Part shown: one piece after another, positions 31,760-40,843 of the stretch
Layout: each line of letters opens with the position of its first letter
Numbering within the stretch: the stretch's first letter is position 1
DNA from: Salinarimonas sp.
GTDB lineage: Bacteria > Pseudomonadota > Alphaproteobacteria > Rhizobiales > Beijerinckiaceae
Length of the DNA stretch: 64,000 nucleotides
NCBI RefSeq assembly: GCF_040111675.1
Contig: NZ_CP157794.1
Location: 2,253,501 to 2,317,500, forward strand
Direction: 5' to 3'
Translations under genes and position numbers: made by a program
The notes under the pieces: model-generated
Databases searched by the model: none
Seen by the model: only the letters and a program-made list of their open reading frames with translations
What the model was told of the DNA's origin: nothing

Positions 31760-32491
31760 GGCGGCACCACGGAAGCGACCGCGCTCGCCCATCGCCTCGC
31801 CGCGCGCCCGGACCTGCCCGCGACCCTCTCGCTCGCCGGCCGCACCAGCGCCCCGCGGGCTGCGCCGCTGCCGACGCGCATCGGCGGATTCGGCGGCGTT
31901 GAGGGGCTCGTCGCGTTCCTGCGGAGCGAGGGCGTCCGCGCCGTGGTGGACGCGACGCATCCCTTCGCCGCGCGCATGTCCCGCAACGCGGCCGAGGCCT
32001 GCCGCAGCGCCGGCGTGCCGCTCCTCGCCCTCGTGCGCCCGGAATGGACGCCCGGCCCCGGCGATCGCTGGACGATCGTGCCGGACATGGCCGGCGCGGT
32101 CGCGGCGCTCGGCGTGGCGCCCAAGCGCGTGTTCCTCACCGTGGGGCGGCTCGAGCTCGCCGCCTTCGAGGCCGCCCCGCAGCACGCCTATCTCGTGCGC
32201 ACCATCGACCCCGTGGGCGAGGTCGCCCTGCCGGACCTGGTCGAGATCCGCCACCGCCCGCCCTTCGACGAGGCGGCCGAGCGCGCGCTGATGGAAGCCG
32301 AGCGCATCGACGTGCTCGTCACCAAGAATTCCGGCGCCGCCGCGACCCGCCCGAAGCTCGACGCGGCCCGCGCGCTCTCCCTGCCGGTGATCGTGGTCGC
32401 GCGCCCGGCGCGCCCGGAGGGCGTCGAGACGGTCGCCACCCCGCAGGAGGCGCTCGCGTGGCTGGAGCGCGGTCATGCGCCCGCTCCGTAG
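31742..32491 (+). CDS. cobK: Precorrin-6A reductase CobK
   Basis: CobK is an NADPH-dependent reductase that converts precorrin-6A to precorrin-6B. The 249-residue protein has the start ILLLGGTTEATALA, the segment VVDATHPFAARMS and the late VLVTKNSG followed by KLDAA, all family marks. It is convergent with cobJ, and the two stops overlap by 19 bases. It is divergent from cobL with overlapping start codons. Confidence 0.95.
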   Translation: MTILLLGGTTEATALAHRLAARPDLPATLSLAGRTSAPRAAPLPTRIGGFGGVEGLVAFLRSEGVRAVVDATHPFAARMSRNAAEACRSAGVPLLALVRPEWTPGPGDRWTIVPDMAGAVAALGVAPKRVFLTVGRLELAAFEAAPQHAYLVRTIDPVGEVALPDLVEIRHRPPFDEAAERALMEAERIDVLVTKNSGAAATRPKLDAARALSLPVIVVARPARPEGVETVATPQEALAWLERGHAPAP

Positions 32492-33249
32492 CTGCGCGGC
32501 GTGAGGACCCACGGCCGCGTGTCGCCGGGGCGCGCGATCAGCCGCGTGGTCGAGGCGCCGACGATCACGAGCGTCGCCATGTCGGCCTCCTCCGCCCGCG
32601 CGTCGGCGACCGTGCGGATCGTCAGCCGCTCGTCGGGCCGGCCGACGGCGCGGGCCAGGAGGATCAGATGCTCCGGCGCGCGCACCTCCCGCACGATCTC
32701 GAAGGCGCGGCCGAGCTGCCAGGGGCGGGCCTTGGAGATCGGGTTGTAGAGGCAGATGGCGAGATCGGCCTCGAGCGCGAGCCGCAGCCGCTTTTCGACG
32801 ACGTCCCAAGGCTTCAGGTTGTCGGAGAGCGACACCGCGCAGAAATCCCCGCCGAGGGGCGCGCCGAGCCGCGCGGCGGCCGCGAGCATCGCCGAGATCC
32901 CGGGCTCGACGCGAATGTTGAGGGCCCGCCAAGCCGGATCGCCCGCCTCCAGCGCCTCGAAGACGGCCGCCGCCATGGCGAAGATTCCGGGATCGCCGCC
33001 GGAGACGACCGCCACGCGCCGGCCCTCGGCCGCCAGCGTGAGGGCGTGACGGGAGCGGTCGATCTCGACGCGGTTGTCGGAGGCGTGCTTCGTCCGCCCG
33101 GGACGGTCCGGCAGGCGGTCGACGTAGGGGCCGTAGCCGATCACGTCGCTCGCCTCGTCGAGCGCACGCCGGGCGGCGGGCGTGATCCAGTCGGGATCGC
33201 CCGGGCCGAGACCGACGACGGTGAGACGCCCGACGAGAGGATCGGTCAC
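32473..33249 (-). CDS. cobJ: Precorrin-3B C17-methyltransferase CobJ
   Basis: CobJ methylates C17 with ring contraction, forming precorrin-4. The 258-residue protein shows LTVVGLGPGDPDWITP, VIGYGPYVDRL, VVSGGDPGIFAMA and LCLYNPISK-like IC-LYNPISKARPWQ. It starts with GTG at 33249, overlapping the cobI stop (GTGA). It is the last gene of the riboswitch-headed operon and is convergent with cobK. Confidence 0.95.
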   Translation of the reverse strand: MTDPLVGRLTVVGLGPGDPDWITPAARRALDEASDVIGYGPYVDRLPDRPGRTKHASDNRVEIDRSRHALTLAAEGRRVAVVSGGDPGIFAMAAAVFEALEAGDPAWRALNIRVEPGISAMLAAAARLGAPLGGDFCAVSLSDNLKPWDVVEKRLRLALEADLAICLYNPISKARPWQLGRAFEIVREVRAPEHLILLARAVGRPDERLTIRTVADARAEEADMATLVIVGASTTRLIARPGDTRPWVLTPRSYGAGA

Positions 33250-33983
33250 GGCCGCCTCCCGTCGCCGGGGACGATCACGAGCGAGAAATACGGCGCGACG
33301 TGGTCCTCCGGCACCTCCGTGACGGGGATCGCCCGCTCGCCCGCCATGGTCGCGCGTTCGACGTAGACCGCCCGCGCCGAAAGCCCGGCTTCGGCGAGCG
33401 CGTCGCGGACCTTGGGCCAGTTCCGGCCGAGCTTCATGATCACGGCGGCGTCGGTGTCCGCCAGCCGACGCGCGAGCGCGGCCGCGGGGAGCGTGCCGGG
33501 CAGGACGGTGAGCACGTCGTCGCCCCAGGTGATCGGCGCCTCGACGGCCGTCCAGGCGCCGGACATGGCGGTGATCGCGGGGATGGTCTCCACCGGGGTG
33601 CGGTCCTTCAGCCGCCGCCACAGATGCATCCACGAGCCGTAGAAGAAGGGGTCGCCCTCGCAGAGGACGCCGACGCTGCGCCCTGCGGCGACTTCGTCCA
33701 GGAGCCGCGCGACGCACGCCTCGTAGAAGCCGGCCAGAGCCTCCGCATAGGCCGGGTCCTCCACCGGGATCTCGGTCGTGACGGGGTAGACCATGGCGAT
33801 CTCCCGCGCCGGATCGGCGCCGACCACCGCGTCGGCGATGGTCCGCGCATTGCCGCGCCGGCCCGCCTTGCAGAAATGGGCGAGCCGGTCGGCCCCTTCG
33901 AGCGCCGCGCGGGCCCGTACGCTCATCAGGTCCGGGTCGCCCGGCCCGAGGCCGATGCCGACGATGGAGGGATTCGCGCTCAT
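33246..33983 (-). CDS. cobI: Precorrin-2 C20-methyltransferase CobI
   Basis: CobI methylates C20 of precorrin-2 to give precorrin-3A. The 245-residue protein has GIGLGPGDPDLMSVRA, VLCEGDPFFYGSWMHL and IPAITAMSGAW, typical of the tetrapyrrole methylase family. Its start overlaps the end of cobH by 4 bases, and its stop overlaps the cobJ start. Confidence 0.95.
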   Translation of the reverse strand: MSANPSIVGIGLGPGDPDLMSVRARAALEGADRLAHFCKAGRRGNARTIADAVVGADPAREIAMVYPVTTEIPVEDPAYAEALAGFYEACVARLLDEVAAGRSVGVLCEGDPFFYGSWMHLWRRLKDRTPVETIPAITAMSGAWTAVEAPITWGDDVLTVLPGTLPAAALARRLADTDAAVIMKLGRNWPKVRDALAEAGLSARAVYVERATMAGERAIPVTEVPEDHVAPYFSLVIVPGDGRRP

Positions 33984-34609
33984 TCGACCGCGCTCGCGAG
34001 CGCGTTGATCGCCGCCGCCGTCATCGCCGAGCCGCCGCGGCGACCGTGAACCACGACGAAGGGCACCCGCCCGTCACCAGCGAGCGCCTCCTTCGATTCC
34101 GCCGCGCCGACGAAACCGACGGGAATTCCGATCACCGCCGCCGGCTTGGGCCAGCCGGCGTCGAGGAGCTCGAGCAGCCGGAACAGGGCCGTCGGCGCGT
34201 TGCCGATGGCGACGAGCGCGCCCTCCATGTGCTCGCGCCACAGCTCCATCGCCCCGGCCGAGCGGGTGTTGCCGATCGCCTTCGCGAGATCGGGGGTGCG
34301 CGGGTCGTCGAGGGTGCAGATCACCTCGTTGCCCGCGGGCAGACGCGCGCGGGTGACGCCGTTCGCCACCATCTTGGCGTCGCACAGGATCGGCGCGCCG
34401 CGCTGGAGGGCCGCGACGCCGGCCTCGGTGAAATCGGGGGACATCTCCACATCCTTCGGCAGGTCGGTCATGCCGCAGGCGTGGATCATGCGCACGACGA
34501 CCCGCTCGGCCGCACCCTCGAACCGGGCGAGGTCGGCCTCTTCGCGAATGATGGCGAAGGAGCGCGCGTAGATCGCGCCGCCGTCGCGGATGTAGTCGTA
34601 GCCGCTCAA
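33980..34609 (-). CDS. cobH: Precorrin-8X methylmutase CobH
   Basis: CobH moves the C11 methyl to C12, giving hydrogenobyrinate. The 209-residue protein has the start YDYIRDGGAIYARSFAIIR, the catalytic histidine in VRMIHACGMTDL (about residue 43) and the late GIPVGFVGAAESKEAL. The start is a TTG at 34609 that overlaps the cobG stop (TTGA). No ATG fits better, and the family N-terminus begins right here. Confidence 0.93.
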   Translation of the reverse strand: MSGYDYIRDGGAIYARSFAIIREEADLARFEGAAERVVVRMIHACGMTDLPKDVEMSPDFTEAGVAALQRGAPILCDAKMVANGVTRARLPAGNEVICTLDDPRTPDLAKAIGNTRSAGAMELWREHMEGALVAIGNAPTALFRLLELLDAGWPKPAAVIGIPVGFVGAAESKEALAGDGRVPFVVVHGRRGGSAMTAAAINALASAVE

Positions 34610-36048
34610 CAGGTCTGTCCTTCGAAGGCGGCGGCGAGGCCGCGCGGGTCGTGCGTTCGCCGCAGGATCGCGGCGATGGTGGACGAGGGCAGGGCGGCCA
34701 CGGGCGCATCCCCCGCCGCGCCGCCGGGGACGACGTCGTAGCGTCCGTCCGGCCGGCCGACCAGGGTGAGATCCGCCGCGCGCGGATGCGCGCAGCCTTT
34801 CGGGCAGGCGGAGACGTGGATGCGCGCGCCGGCCGCCGCGAGGGCGCCCACGGCGTCCGCGAGGGCGAGCGCGTCCCGCGGCGCGACAGTGTTCCCCCGT
34901 CCGCAGGCGGGAGCGCCCGGGCAGGCGATTAGGGCGAGGCGCGGATCGGCGGGGTCCGTGACGAAGCCGGCGGCCTCGGCCTCGCCGCCGATGGTCTCGG
35001 CGGCGGCAGGGGAGAGGTGCGGGATCAGCACGCCGCGGGTAAAGGAGAGGCGGATCTCGCCGCCGCCGTGGGCCTGCGCCCAGTCGGCCGCCGCACGTAG
35101 CTGCGCGGCGGTGGCGCGCCCGAAGGGCAGGGCGAGGAGAAGCGCTCCGTCGCAGATGAAGCCCGCGACGCCTCTGTCCTTCCCTGTAGGGGAAGGTGGC
35201 GCGCCGCGAAGCGGCGTGACGGATGGGGCGCGGCGCACCGGCGCCGCGTTCCGCGAAGCGGAAACCGCCGTGTCCGGGTTCGCGCTGTCGGTTTCGGCTT
35301 CGCCGAACGCGCGTCCCGCGCGCCCCATCCGTCTCGGCTCCGCCGAGCCACCTTCCCCTACAGGGAAGGAGAGAGGTGTCGCGTGTGCCATCGCTGTGGC
35401 GAACGTCTCAGCGGCGTCGGGCGAGATGTCGCGCAGCCGGCGGGCGTCGCCGCGCTTGTCGCGGAAGGCGGCGAGGACGGTTGCCACGGTCTCCGCCGCC
35501 GTCTCCAACGGAACGGGCCCATACCACACATACCCGTCCCCCGCCGCGAGCCCGATCGCGACCCCGCCCTGCGCCGGCGCGACCCGGACGTCCGCCCCGG
35601 GCGGGAGCGGCAGCGTTCCGCCGCCGTCCACGGCAACATGGAACTTCGCCGGCAAATCAGCGGCCGCATCCCCGACCCGCGCCTCGATCTCCGCCGCCAG
35701 CGCCGCCGCGTCGAACGCCTCCTCCTCCGGATCGATCCCGGCGAGCGGCGAGACGAGCGTCAGGCGATAAGGCCCGTCCCCGGCCGCCTCCAGCAGGCCG
35801 GCTGCGGAAAGGCGTTCGAGAACAGCAGGATGCGTCGCCTCGCTCACGCCGCGTATCTGCAGGTTTCCGCGCGCCGTCACATCGAGCAGACCGTTGCCGC
35901 AGGCCTCCGCCGCATCCGCGAGCGCGGAGGCCTGCGTCGCCGAGAGAGCCCCGCGCGGCGGGTGGACGCGCACCAGCAGCCCGTCGCCCGTCTCCATCGG
36001 GCGGCGCGCCCCGGGGCACCAGCCGCGTCGCATCGAGGCTGCGCTCAT
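34606..36048 (-). CDS. cobG: Precorrin-3B synthase CobG carrying an in-frame palindromic insertion
   Basis: CobG is an oxygen-dependent monooxygenase with Fe-S cluster that makes precorrin-3B in the aerobic pathway. As read it has 480 residues. Two nitrite/sulfite-reductase-like halves are visible: WCPGARRPMETGDGLLVRVH with DVTARGNLQIRG in the first, and LRLSFTRGVL-like RLSFTRGVLIPH in the second. Cluster cysteines lie in CPGAPAC and CPKGC. Residues about 222-295 are encoded by a 220-bp palindromic element (35164-35383) and look unlike the rest (rich in Arg, Pro, Ser). They fall between the two halves. Without them the protein would be about 410 residues. The frame stays open throughout, so the gene is probably functional. 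The start overlaps the cobN stop (ATGA). Confidence 0.92.
   Translation of the reverse strand: MSAASMRRGWCPGARRPMETGDGLLVRVHPPRGALSATQASALADAAEACGNGLLDVTARGNLQIRGVSEATHPAVLERLSAAGLLEAAGDGPYRLTLVSPLAGIDPEEEAFDAAALAAEIEARVGDAAADLPAKFHVAVDGGGTLPLPPGADVRVAPAQGGVAIGLAAGDGYVWYGPVPLETAAETVATVLAAFRDKRGDARRLRDISPDAAETFATAMAHATPLSFPVGEGGSAEPRRMGRAGRAFGEAETDSANPDTAVSASRNAAPVRRAPSVTPLRGAPPSPTGKDRGVAGFICDGALLLALPFGRATAAQLRAAADWAQAHGGGEIRLSFTRGVLIPHLSPAAAETIGGEAEAAGFVTDPADPRLALIACPGAPACGRGNTVAPRDALALADAVGALAAAGARIHVSACPKGCAHPRAADLTLVGRPDGRYDVVPGGAAGDAPVAALPSSTIAAILRRTHDPRGLAAAFEGQTC
35164..35383. repeat. Nested palindromic element inside cobG
   Basis: Terminal inverted repeats of 37 bases (35164-35200 with 35347-35383) match at 35 positions. 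Inside lies a second perfect 15-base pair of arms (35218-35232 with 35319-35333). Small self-complementary modules of the type CCGCGAAGCGG or CGGCTTCGCCG sit between them (around 35203, 35249, 35291 and 35334). The whole could fold into a long branched hairpin. A sister copy with the same outer arm core and the same GACGGATGGGGC inner arm is at 58535-58714. The layout recalls rhizobial intergenic mosaic elements and Rickettsia palindromic elements; no transposase is present. Confidence 0.9.
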
Positions 36049-39000
36049 TCCGCGGCCTCCCGGGATTCGCCGGCGAGCGCCGCCGCGACCGAGTTCGAGC
36101 GCGTGACCCACAGGCCCCGCCGCAGCGCGTCCGCGAGACGCTCCCGGATCGCGGCTTCCGCCGGCGCGTTCGCCTCGCGCAGCTTCGCGTTCACCCGCTC
36201 GTCGGCGATCAGCGCCGCGAACACGGCCTCGAAGGCGTGCGCGGAGACCGCGTCCGTCGTCGCCCCGTAGGCGTAGAGCGCATCGACCCCCTGCGCCAGC
36301 TCCGCCGCCCCGCGCCAGCCGTGGCGCAGGCAGCCCTCGATGAAGCGCGCGTTGGTCAGCCGCCCGCGCACGATCCGGTCGACGTCCTCGGCGAGGGTGC
36401 GGGCCTTCGGGGCGGCGCGGGTCGTGTCGAGGCTGTAGAGCGCAGGCGCGGCGCCCAGCGCCTCGGCGGCCGCCGCGAAGCCGCCCACCGCGTCGGGAAT
36501 GGCGTCGCCGTCGAGCAGGTCGCGCTCGGCGACGTCCGTCGTGTGGACGAAGGCGTCGGCGGCCGCGACGCGCGCGTCGAAGGACGCCTCCGCCGTCCCG
36601 ACGCCGCCGGCGCCGTAGGCGTGGGAGGTGTTGGCGAGATAGGCGCGGCCGAGGTCGGCGCGGGTCTCCCAGGTGCCGTCGAGGGCGAGGCTCGCGACGC
36701 CCGCGCCGTTGTCCCCCGGCGCCGGGCCGAAGACGCGCGCGAGCGAGGCGCCTGCGCGGCGGGCGGCGGCGAGGGCGTTCCAGTCGTCCTCCTCCTCCAG
36801 CGCCGCGACGGCGCGGGCGGCCTGGTCGAGGAGGGCGAGCTGGTCGGGAAAGGTGTCGCGGAAGGCGCCGGAGACGCGCACCGTCACGTCCGCACGGGGC
36901 TGGTCGAGCCTCGCGATGGGCAGGATCTCGAAGCCGGTGACCCGGGTCGTGGCGTGGTCCCAGACCGGCGCGACGCCCATCAGGGCGAGCGCCTGGGCGA
37001 TGTCCTCGCCCCCCGTCCGCAGCGTCGGCGAGGCCCAGAGGTCCATGACGATCCGGCGCGGATGATCGCCCTCCTCCTGCAGATGCCGGCGGACGATCTC
37101 GGCGGCGGCGCGCCCTCCCAGCTCCGCGGCGGCGCGGGTGGGGATGGCGCGCGGGTCGAGGGTCGTGAGGTTGCGGCCGGTCGGCATCACGTCGACGCGC
37201 CCCCGCGAGGGCGAGCCGGCGGGACCGGGCGCGACGAAGCGGCCGTCGAGGGCGGCGAGCAGGCCTTCCCGCTCGCCGGCGGCGCTGGCGGGATCGCCGG
37301 AGACGCCGAAGACGTGCAGCCCGTCGCGGAAGCCGGTCTCGGCGAGGTCGCACAGATGCGCGTCCAGCCGCGTGAGCGCCTCGTCCATGGGCGTGTCGGC
37401 GTCGACGCCGCAGCCCGCCGCGAGGCCGCTCGCCCGGGCGCGCTCGAGGATGTCGGCGGCGACGAGGTCGGCGCGGCGCGGGTCGAGCACCTGGGCGGAG
37501 GAGAACTCCTCCACCCGTTCCTTCAGCGCCGCGGTCTCGCCGTCGAGGCCGGCCTCGGCGACCTCCGGCGTGAGGTGCCCGATCGTCACCGCCCCGATCC
37601 GGCGCTTGGCGGGCGCCGCCTCGCCGGGATCGTCGACGACGAAGGGATAGATCACCGGCGTCGCGCCGGTGAGGAGCCGCGGCCAGTCGTCGGGGGCGAG
37701 CGCGACCGCCTTGCCGGGGAGCCATTCGGTGGTGCCGTGGGTGCCGAGATGGATCAGCGCGTCGATCCGCGCCGGGTCCTGCAGGGCCGCGTAGAAGGCG
37801 CAATAGGCGTGGGTCGGGGGCAGGTTCGGGTCGTGGTAGGAGGCCTTGCGGTCGCCGCGACCGCGATCGGGCTGGAGGGCGACGAGCACCTTCCCGGCGC
37901 GGATCCCGCGGAAGACGAAGGCGTCGCCCTCGCAGGCCGGATCGTCCGCTGGCGCGCCCCAGGTCTCGGCGAGCTCGGCGCGTCGGGCGGCGGGGAGCCG
38001 GGCGAGCCAGGCCTCGTAGGCGTCGAGGGGCACGCGCAGCGTCTCCGGGCCGGAGAGGAGCCGCGGGATCAGGGCCTTGGCGTCGATGCCTCGCGCGGCG
38101 TCGTAGCCGGCCTGCGTCAGGAAATCGAGGATCGCCACCGCGCTTTCCGGCGTGTCGAGCCCCACCGCGAAGCCGGTCCGCCCCCCGCGGGCGGGGTAGT
38201 CGGACAGGATCAGCGCGAGCCGCCGCTCGGCCCGCGGCGTCGCGGAAAGCCGCGCCCAGGCGGCGGCCTGGTCCGCCACCGAGGCGATGCCCGCCGGATC
38301 GGGCGCGCTCTCGCGCCGGGCGAAGGCGAGCGCCGGGTCCGGCGCGGCCTCGGCCTTGAACGAGATCGGCCCGGCGACGATGCGTCCGTCGAACTCGGGC
38401 AGGGCGATCTGCATGGCGAGGTCGGCGGCCGAGAGCCCGCGCTCGGAGGCGGCCCAGGCCTCCCGCGTCGTCCCGACCGGGATCGCCTGCAGGACGGGGC
38501 AATCGGCGCCGTCGAGGACGAAGCCGGCGCCCTCGCGGGCGGAGAAGGCGGTGGTGGCGAGGATCACGGCCGGCTTTCGGGCGGCCAGCGCCCGGCGGAC
38601 CACATCGACCGCCTCGGGGTCCTTCAGGCTCGACACCGCGAGCACCAGCGGCGCGAGCCCGCGCGCGGCGAGCGCCTCCGACAGCGCTCTCGCCGGCCCG
38701 GTCTCGCCCGCGAGCACGGCCGAGCGGTAGACCAGGATCGGCGCGAGAGGACGATCCGCCGGCAACCGGGCCAGCGCCGCCTCGGGCGCCTCCGGCCCGT
38801 GCTCCGGCGACCAGGCGAACCCTCGCGGCGTCGGGATCGGCGGCGCGATCGCCGCGCGCCGGCCGCCGAGCCAGGCGTCGATGCCCGCCAGCAGCCGGCC
38901 CATGTTCTCGGCCCCGCCGGCGGTGAAGTAGGCCTCCAGCGCGTCGCAGCAGGCCGCTGGAACCGTGGAGACATCCGCGAGCCGCGGGTCCGGCCGGTCG

Positions 39001-39347
39001 TCGCCGGGGATCACCGCGAGCGCGATGCCGTTCGCCCGCGCCGTCTCGGCGAGCCGCTCCACGCCGTAGCGCCAATAGTCGAGCCCGCCGAGGCAGCGCA
39101 CCAGCACGAAGCGCGCCTTCGCCGCGGTGCTCTCGACGTAGAGGTCGACCGAGAGCGGGTGCTTCAGCCGCCTGAGCGAGGCGAGCCGCACCGCGAGCCC
39201 GTCCGGCGCCGCGGCCCGCGCGGCGGCGAGCGCGGAGAGGTCCGAATCGGCGAAGGAGAGAACGACGACGTCCCCCGGCGGCTGGGCCAGGTCGACGGCG
39301 CTCTCGCCCTCGTCGAGGGAGACCGTGCTCGCGGGCAGGAGGTGCAT
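36045..39347 (-). CDS. cobN: Cobaltochelatase large subunit CobN
   Basis: CobN is the porphyrin/corrin-binding subunit of the ATP-dependent CobNST complex that inserts cobalt into hydrogenobyrinate a,c-diamide. The protein has 1100 residues, shorter than the roughly 1275 of the Pseudomonas denitrificans type but within the range I recall for some alphaproteobacteria. Recognisable segments are LVRCLGGLDYWRYGVE, the DPNLPPTHAY-like region, LIHLGTHGTTEWLPGK and YAYGATTDAV near the end. CobS and CobT, needed for activity, are not in the window. It lies 19 bases after cobW and is coupled to cobG. Confidence 0.95.
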   Translation of the reverse strand: MHLLPASTVSLDEGESAVDLAQPPGDVVVLSFADSDLSALAAARAAAPDGLAVRLASLRRLKHPLSVDLYVESTAAKARFVLVRCLGGLDYWRYGVERLAETARANGIALAVIPGDDRPDPRLADVSTVPAACCDALEAYFTAGGAENMGRLLAGIDAWLGGRRAAIAPPIPTPRGFAWSPEHGPEAPEAALARLPADRPLAPILVYRSAVLAGETGPARALSEALAARGLAPLVLAVSSLKDPEAVDVVRRALAARKPAVILATTAFSAREGAGFVLDGADCPVLQAIPVGTTREAWAASERGLSAADLAMQIALPEFDGRIVAGPISFKAEAAPDPALAFARRESAPDPAGIASVADQAAAWARLSATPRAERRLALILSDYPARGGRTGFAVGLDTPESAVAILDFLTQAGYDAARGIDAKALIPRLLSGPETLRVPLDAYEAWLARLPAARRAELAETWGAPADDPACEGDAFVFRGIRAGKVLVALQPDRGRGDRKASYHDPNLPPTHAYCAFYAALQDPARIDALIHLGTHGTTEWLPGKAVALAPDDWPRLLTGATPVIYPFVVDDPGEAAPAKRRIGAVTIGHLTPEVAEAGLDGETAALKERVEEFSSAQVLDPRRADLVAADILERARASGLAAGCGVDADTPMDEALTRLDAHLCDLAETGFRDGLHVFGVSGDPASAAGEREGLLAALDGRFVAPGPAGSPSRGRVDVMPTGRNLTTLDPRAIPTRAAAELGGRAAAEIVRRHLQEEGDHPRRIVMDLWASPTLRTGGEDIAQALALMGVAPVWDHATTRVTGFEILPIARLDQPRADVTVRVSGAFRDTFPDQLALLDQAARAVAALEEEDDWNALAAARRAGASLARVFGPAPGDNGAGVASLALDGTWETRADLGRAYLANTSHAYGAGGVGTAEASFDARVAAADAFVHTTDVAERDLLDGDAIPDAVGGFAAAAEALGAAPALYSLDTTRAAPKARTLAEDVDRIVRGRLTNARFIEGCLRHGWRGAAELAQGVDALYAYGATTDAVSAHAFEAVFAALIADERVNAKLREANAPAEAAIRERLADALRRGLWVTRSNSVAAALAGESREAAE

Positions 39348-39366
39348 GGCGGGCGGCCCGCGTCCC

Positions 39367-40401
39367 TCAGCCTGCGAGCGCGCGCGCGACGGCGTCGCGG
39401 TCGAAGTCGTGCAGGCCGATGACGACGAGAGACCCCGCGCGCGGCTCGCCCGGCTTCCAGGGCCGGTCGTAGCTCTGCGAGACGCGGGTGCCGACGCCCT
39501 GCACGACGAGGCGCATCGGCTTGCCGGTCACCTCGACGAAGCCCTTGATGCGCAGCACGCCCGCCACCTCGGCGGCCTTCGCGACGCGCCGCAGCAGGAC
39601 GTCGGGGCTCTCCACCGCGGGGACCGGGATGGCGACGCTCTCGAAGTCGTCGTGATCGTGCTCGCCGGCGTCGTCGTGGTGGGAGGGCCTTGCGGCGAGA
39701 TCGGCTTCCGCGGCAGCGCCCAGCCCGATCAGGGCCGCCGGCTCCGCCTTGCCGTGGGCGACCTCGAGGATCTCGACCGCGCGCGGCAGGTGCTCGCGGA
39801 TGTCGGCGGCGACGCGCCGGCGCTCGTCGACCGACATGGCGTCGACCTTGTTGAGGACGACCACGTCGGCACACAGGAGCTGGTCCTCGAACACCTCCTC
39901 GAGCGGGCTCTCGTGCTCGACGGAGGCGTCCGCCGCGCGCTGGGCGGCGAGCTTGTCGTGATCGTGCGCGAACAGCCCGGACGCGACGGCCGGCCCGTCC
40001 ACCACTGCGACGACGCCGTCGACCGTCACGCGCGAGCGGATGGCGGGCCAGTTGAAGGCGTTGACCAGCGGCTTGGGCAGCGCGAGGCCCGAGGTCTCGA
40101 TGAGGATGTGCTCGGGCGGGTTCTCCCGGTCGAGGAGCTTCGTCAGCGCCGGCACGAAATCGTCGGCCACCGTGCAGCAGATACAGCCGTTGGGCAGCTC
40201 CACGATGTCCTCGGCCGTGCAGCCCTCGATGCCACAGCCCTCGAGGAAGGAGCCGTCGAAGCCGAGATCGCCGAACTCGTTGACGAGGACGGCGATGCGG
40301 CGCCCCCCCGCGTTCTCGACGAGATGGCGCACGAGGGTGGTCTTGCCCGCGCCGAGGAAGCCGGTGAGGACCGTGCAGGGAATTTTCGACAGGCTCGCCA
40401 T
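39367..40401 (-). CDS. cobW: CobW-type metallochaperone GTPase
   Basis: CobW is a G3E-family GTPase proposed to deliver cobalt to the CobNST chelatase. The 344-residue protein has P-loop GFLGAGKTT (14-22), metal-binding motif CICC (73-76), NKVD for G4 and a histidine-rich linker (PSHHDDAGEHDHDD). A C-terminal CobW domain follows. Two adjacent ATGs (40404, 40401) are possible; AGGAG sits 6 bases before 40401. It is followed at once by cobN. Confidence 0.94.
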   Translation of the reverse strand: MASLSKIPCTVLTGFLGAGKTTLVRHLVENAGGRRIAVLVNEFGDLGFDGSFLEGCGIEGCTAEDIVELPNGCICCTVADDFVPALTKLLDRENPPEHILIETSGLALPKPLVNAFNWPAIRSRVTVDGVVAVVDGPAVASGLFAHDHDKLAAQRAADASVEHESPLEEVFEDQLLCADVVVLNKVDAMSVDERRRVAADIREHLPRAVEILEVAHGKAEPAALIGLGAAAEADLAARPSHHDDAGEHDHDDFESVAIPVPAVESPDVLLRRVAKAAEVAGVLRIKGFVEVTGKPMRLVVQGVGTRVSQSYDRPWKPGEPRAGSLVVIGLHDFDRDAVARALAG

Positions 40402-40424
40402 CATGGGCTCCTGATTGACGGCTC

Positions 40425-40841
40425 CTACTCGGCGGCGTCGGCCGTCGGGAGCGGGAACGGGGGGATGCGGGCGACGACGCCCTTCTTGAAGATCTGCGGG
40501 CGCTCGCGCCAGGGCACGATCCCGTCGGCGCTGGCGGCGTACTTGGCCACGCCCTCGAGGATCTCCTCGACATGAGTCGCCGGGTCGAGGTCGCCCCAGA
40601 CGTAGGTCCAGCGGTCGGGCGCCGTCGCGGCGACCGTGCAGGGCCGCTTGCAGACGGACAGGCATTCGACCGGCGCGAGGCGCACGGGGAGGGGTGCGCC
40701 CGCCGCCGCGCGGGCGGCGAGCGCGTCGTCCAGCGCGCGCAGGAGGATCGAGCCGGGCCGGTCCTCCTTGGCGTCCGGCCCGCCGGCCGGACGACAGGTG
40801 GTGCACACGTGCAGCACGATCTCCGCGGGGGAAGCGCTCAT
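40425..40841 (-). CDS. DUF1636 ferredoxin-like protein
   Basis: The 138-residue protein has Cys13, Cys16, Cys60, Cys64 and Cys68 (HVCTTC and ECLSVCKRPC), a pattern typical of thioredoxin-fold [2Fe-2S] or metal-binding proteins. It ends VWGDLDPATHVEEILEGV and a short basic tail. DUF1636 genes recur beside cobW/cobN in alphaproteobacteria, so a role in cobalt handling or electron supply for B12 synthesis is inferred. It lies between the HupE-like gene and cobW, 2-23 bases from each. Confidence 0.8.
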   Translation of the reverse strand: MSASPAEIVLHVCTTCRPAGGPDAKEDRPGSILLRALDDALAARAAAGAPLPVRLAPVECLSVCKRPCTVAATAPDRWTYVWGDLDPATHVEEILEGVAKYAASADGIVPWRERPQIFKKGVVARIPPFPLPTADAAE

Positions 40842-40843
40842 GG

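Noticed and set aside
34606..36048. cobG as a pseudogene because of the inserted element.
   Set aside because: The frame stays open on both sides, both halves and all cluster cysteines are intact, and the gene keeps 4-base overlaps with its neighbours.
36045..39347. cobN as truncated.
   Set aside because: At 1100 residues it is shorter than the classic protein, but the N- and C-terminal family segments are present and the overlaps with cobG and cobW spacing are regular.
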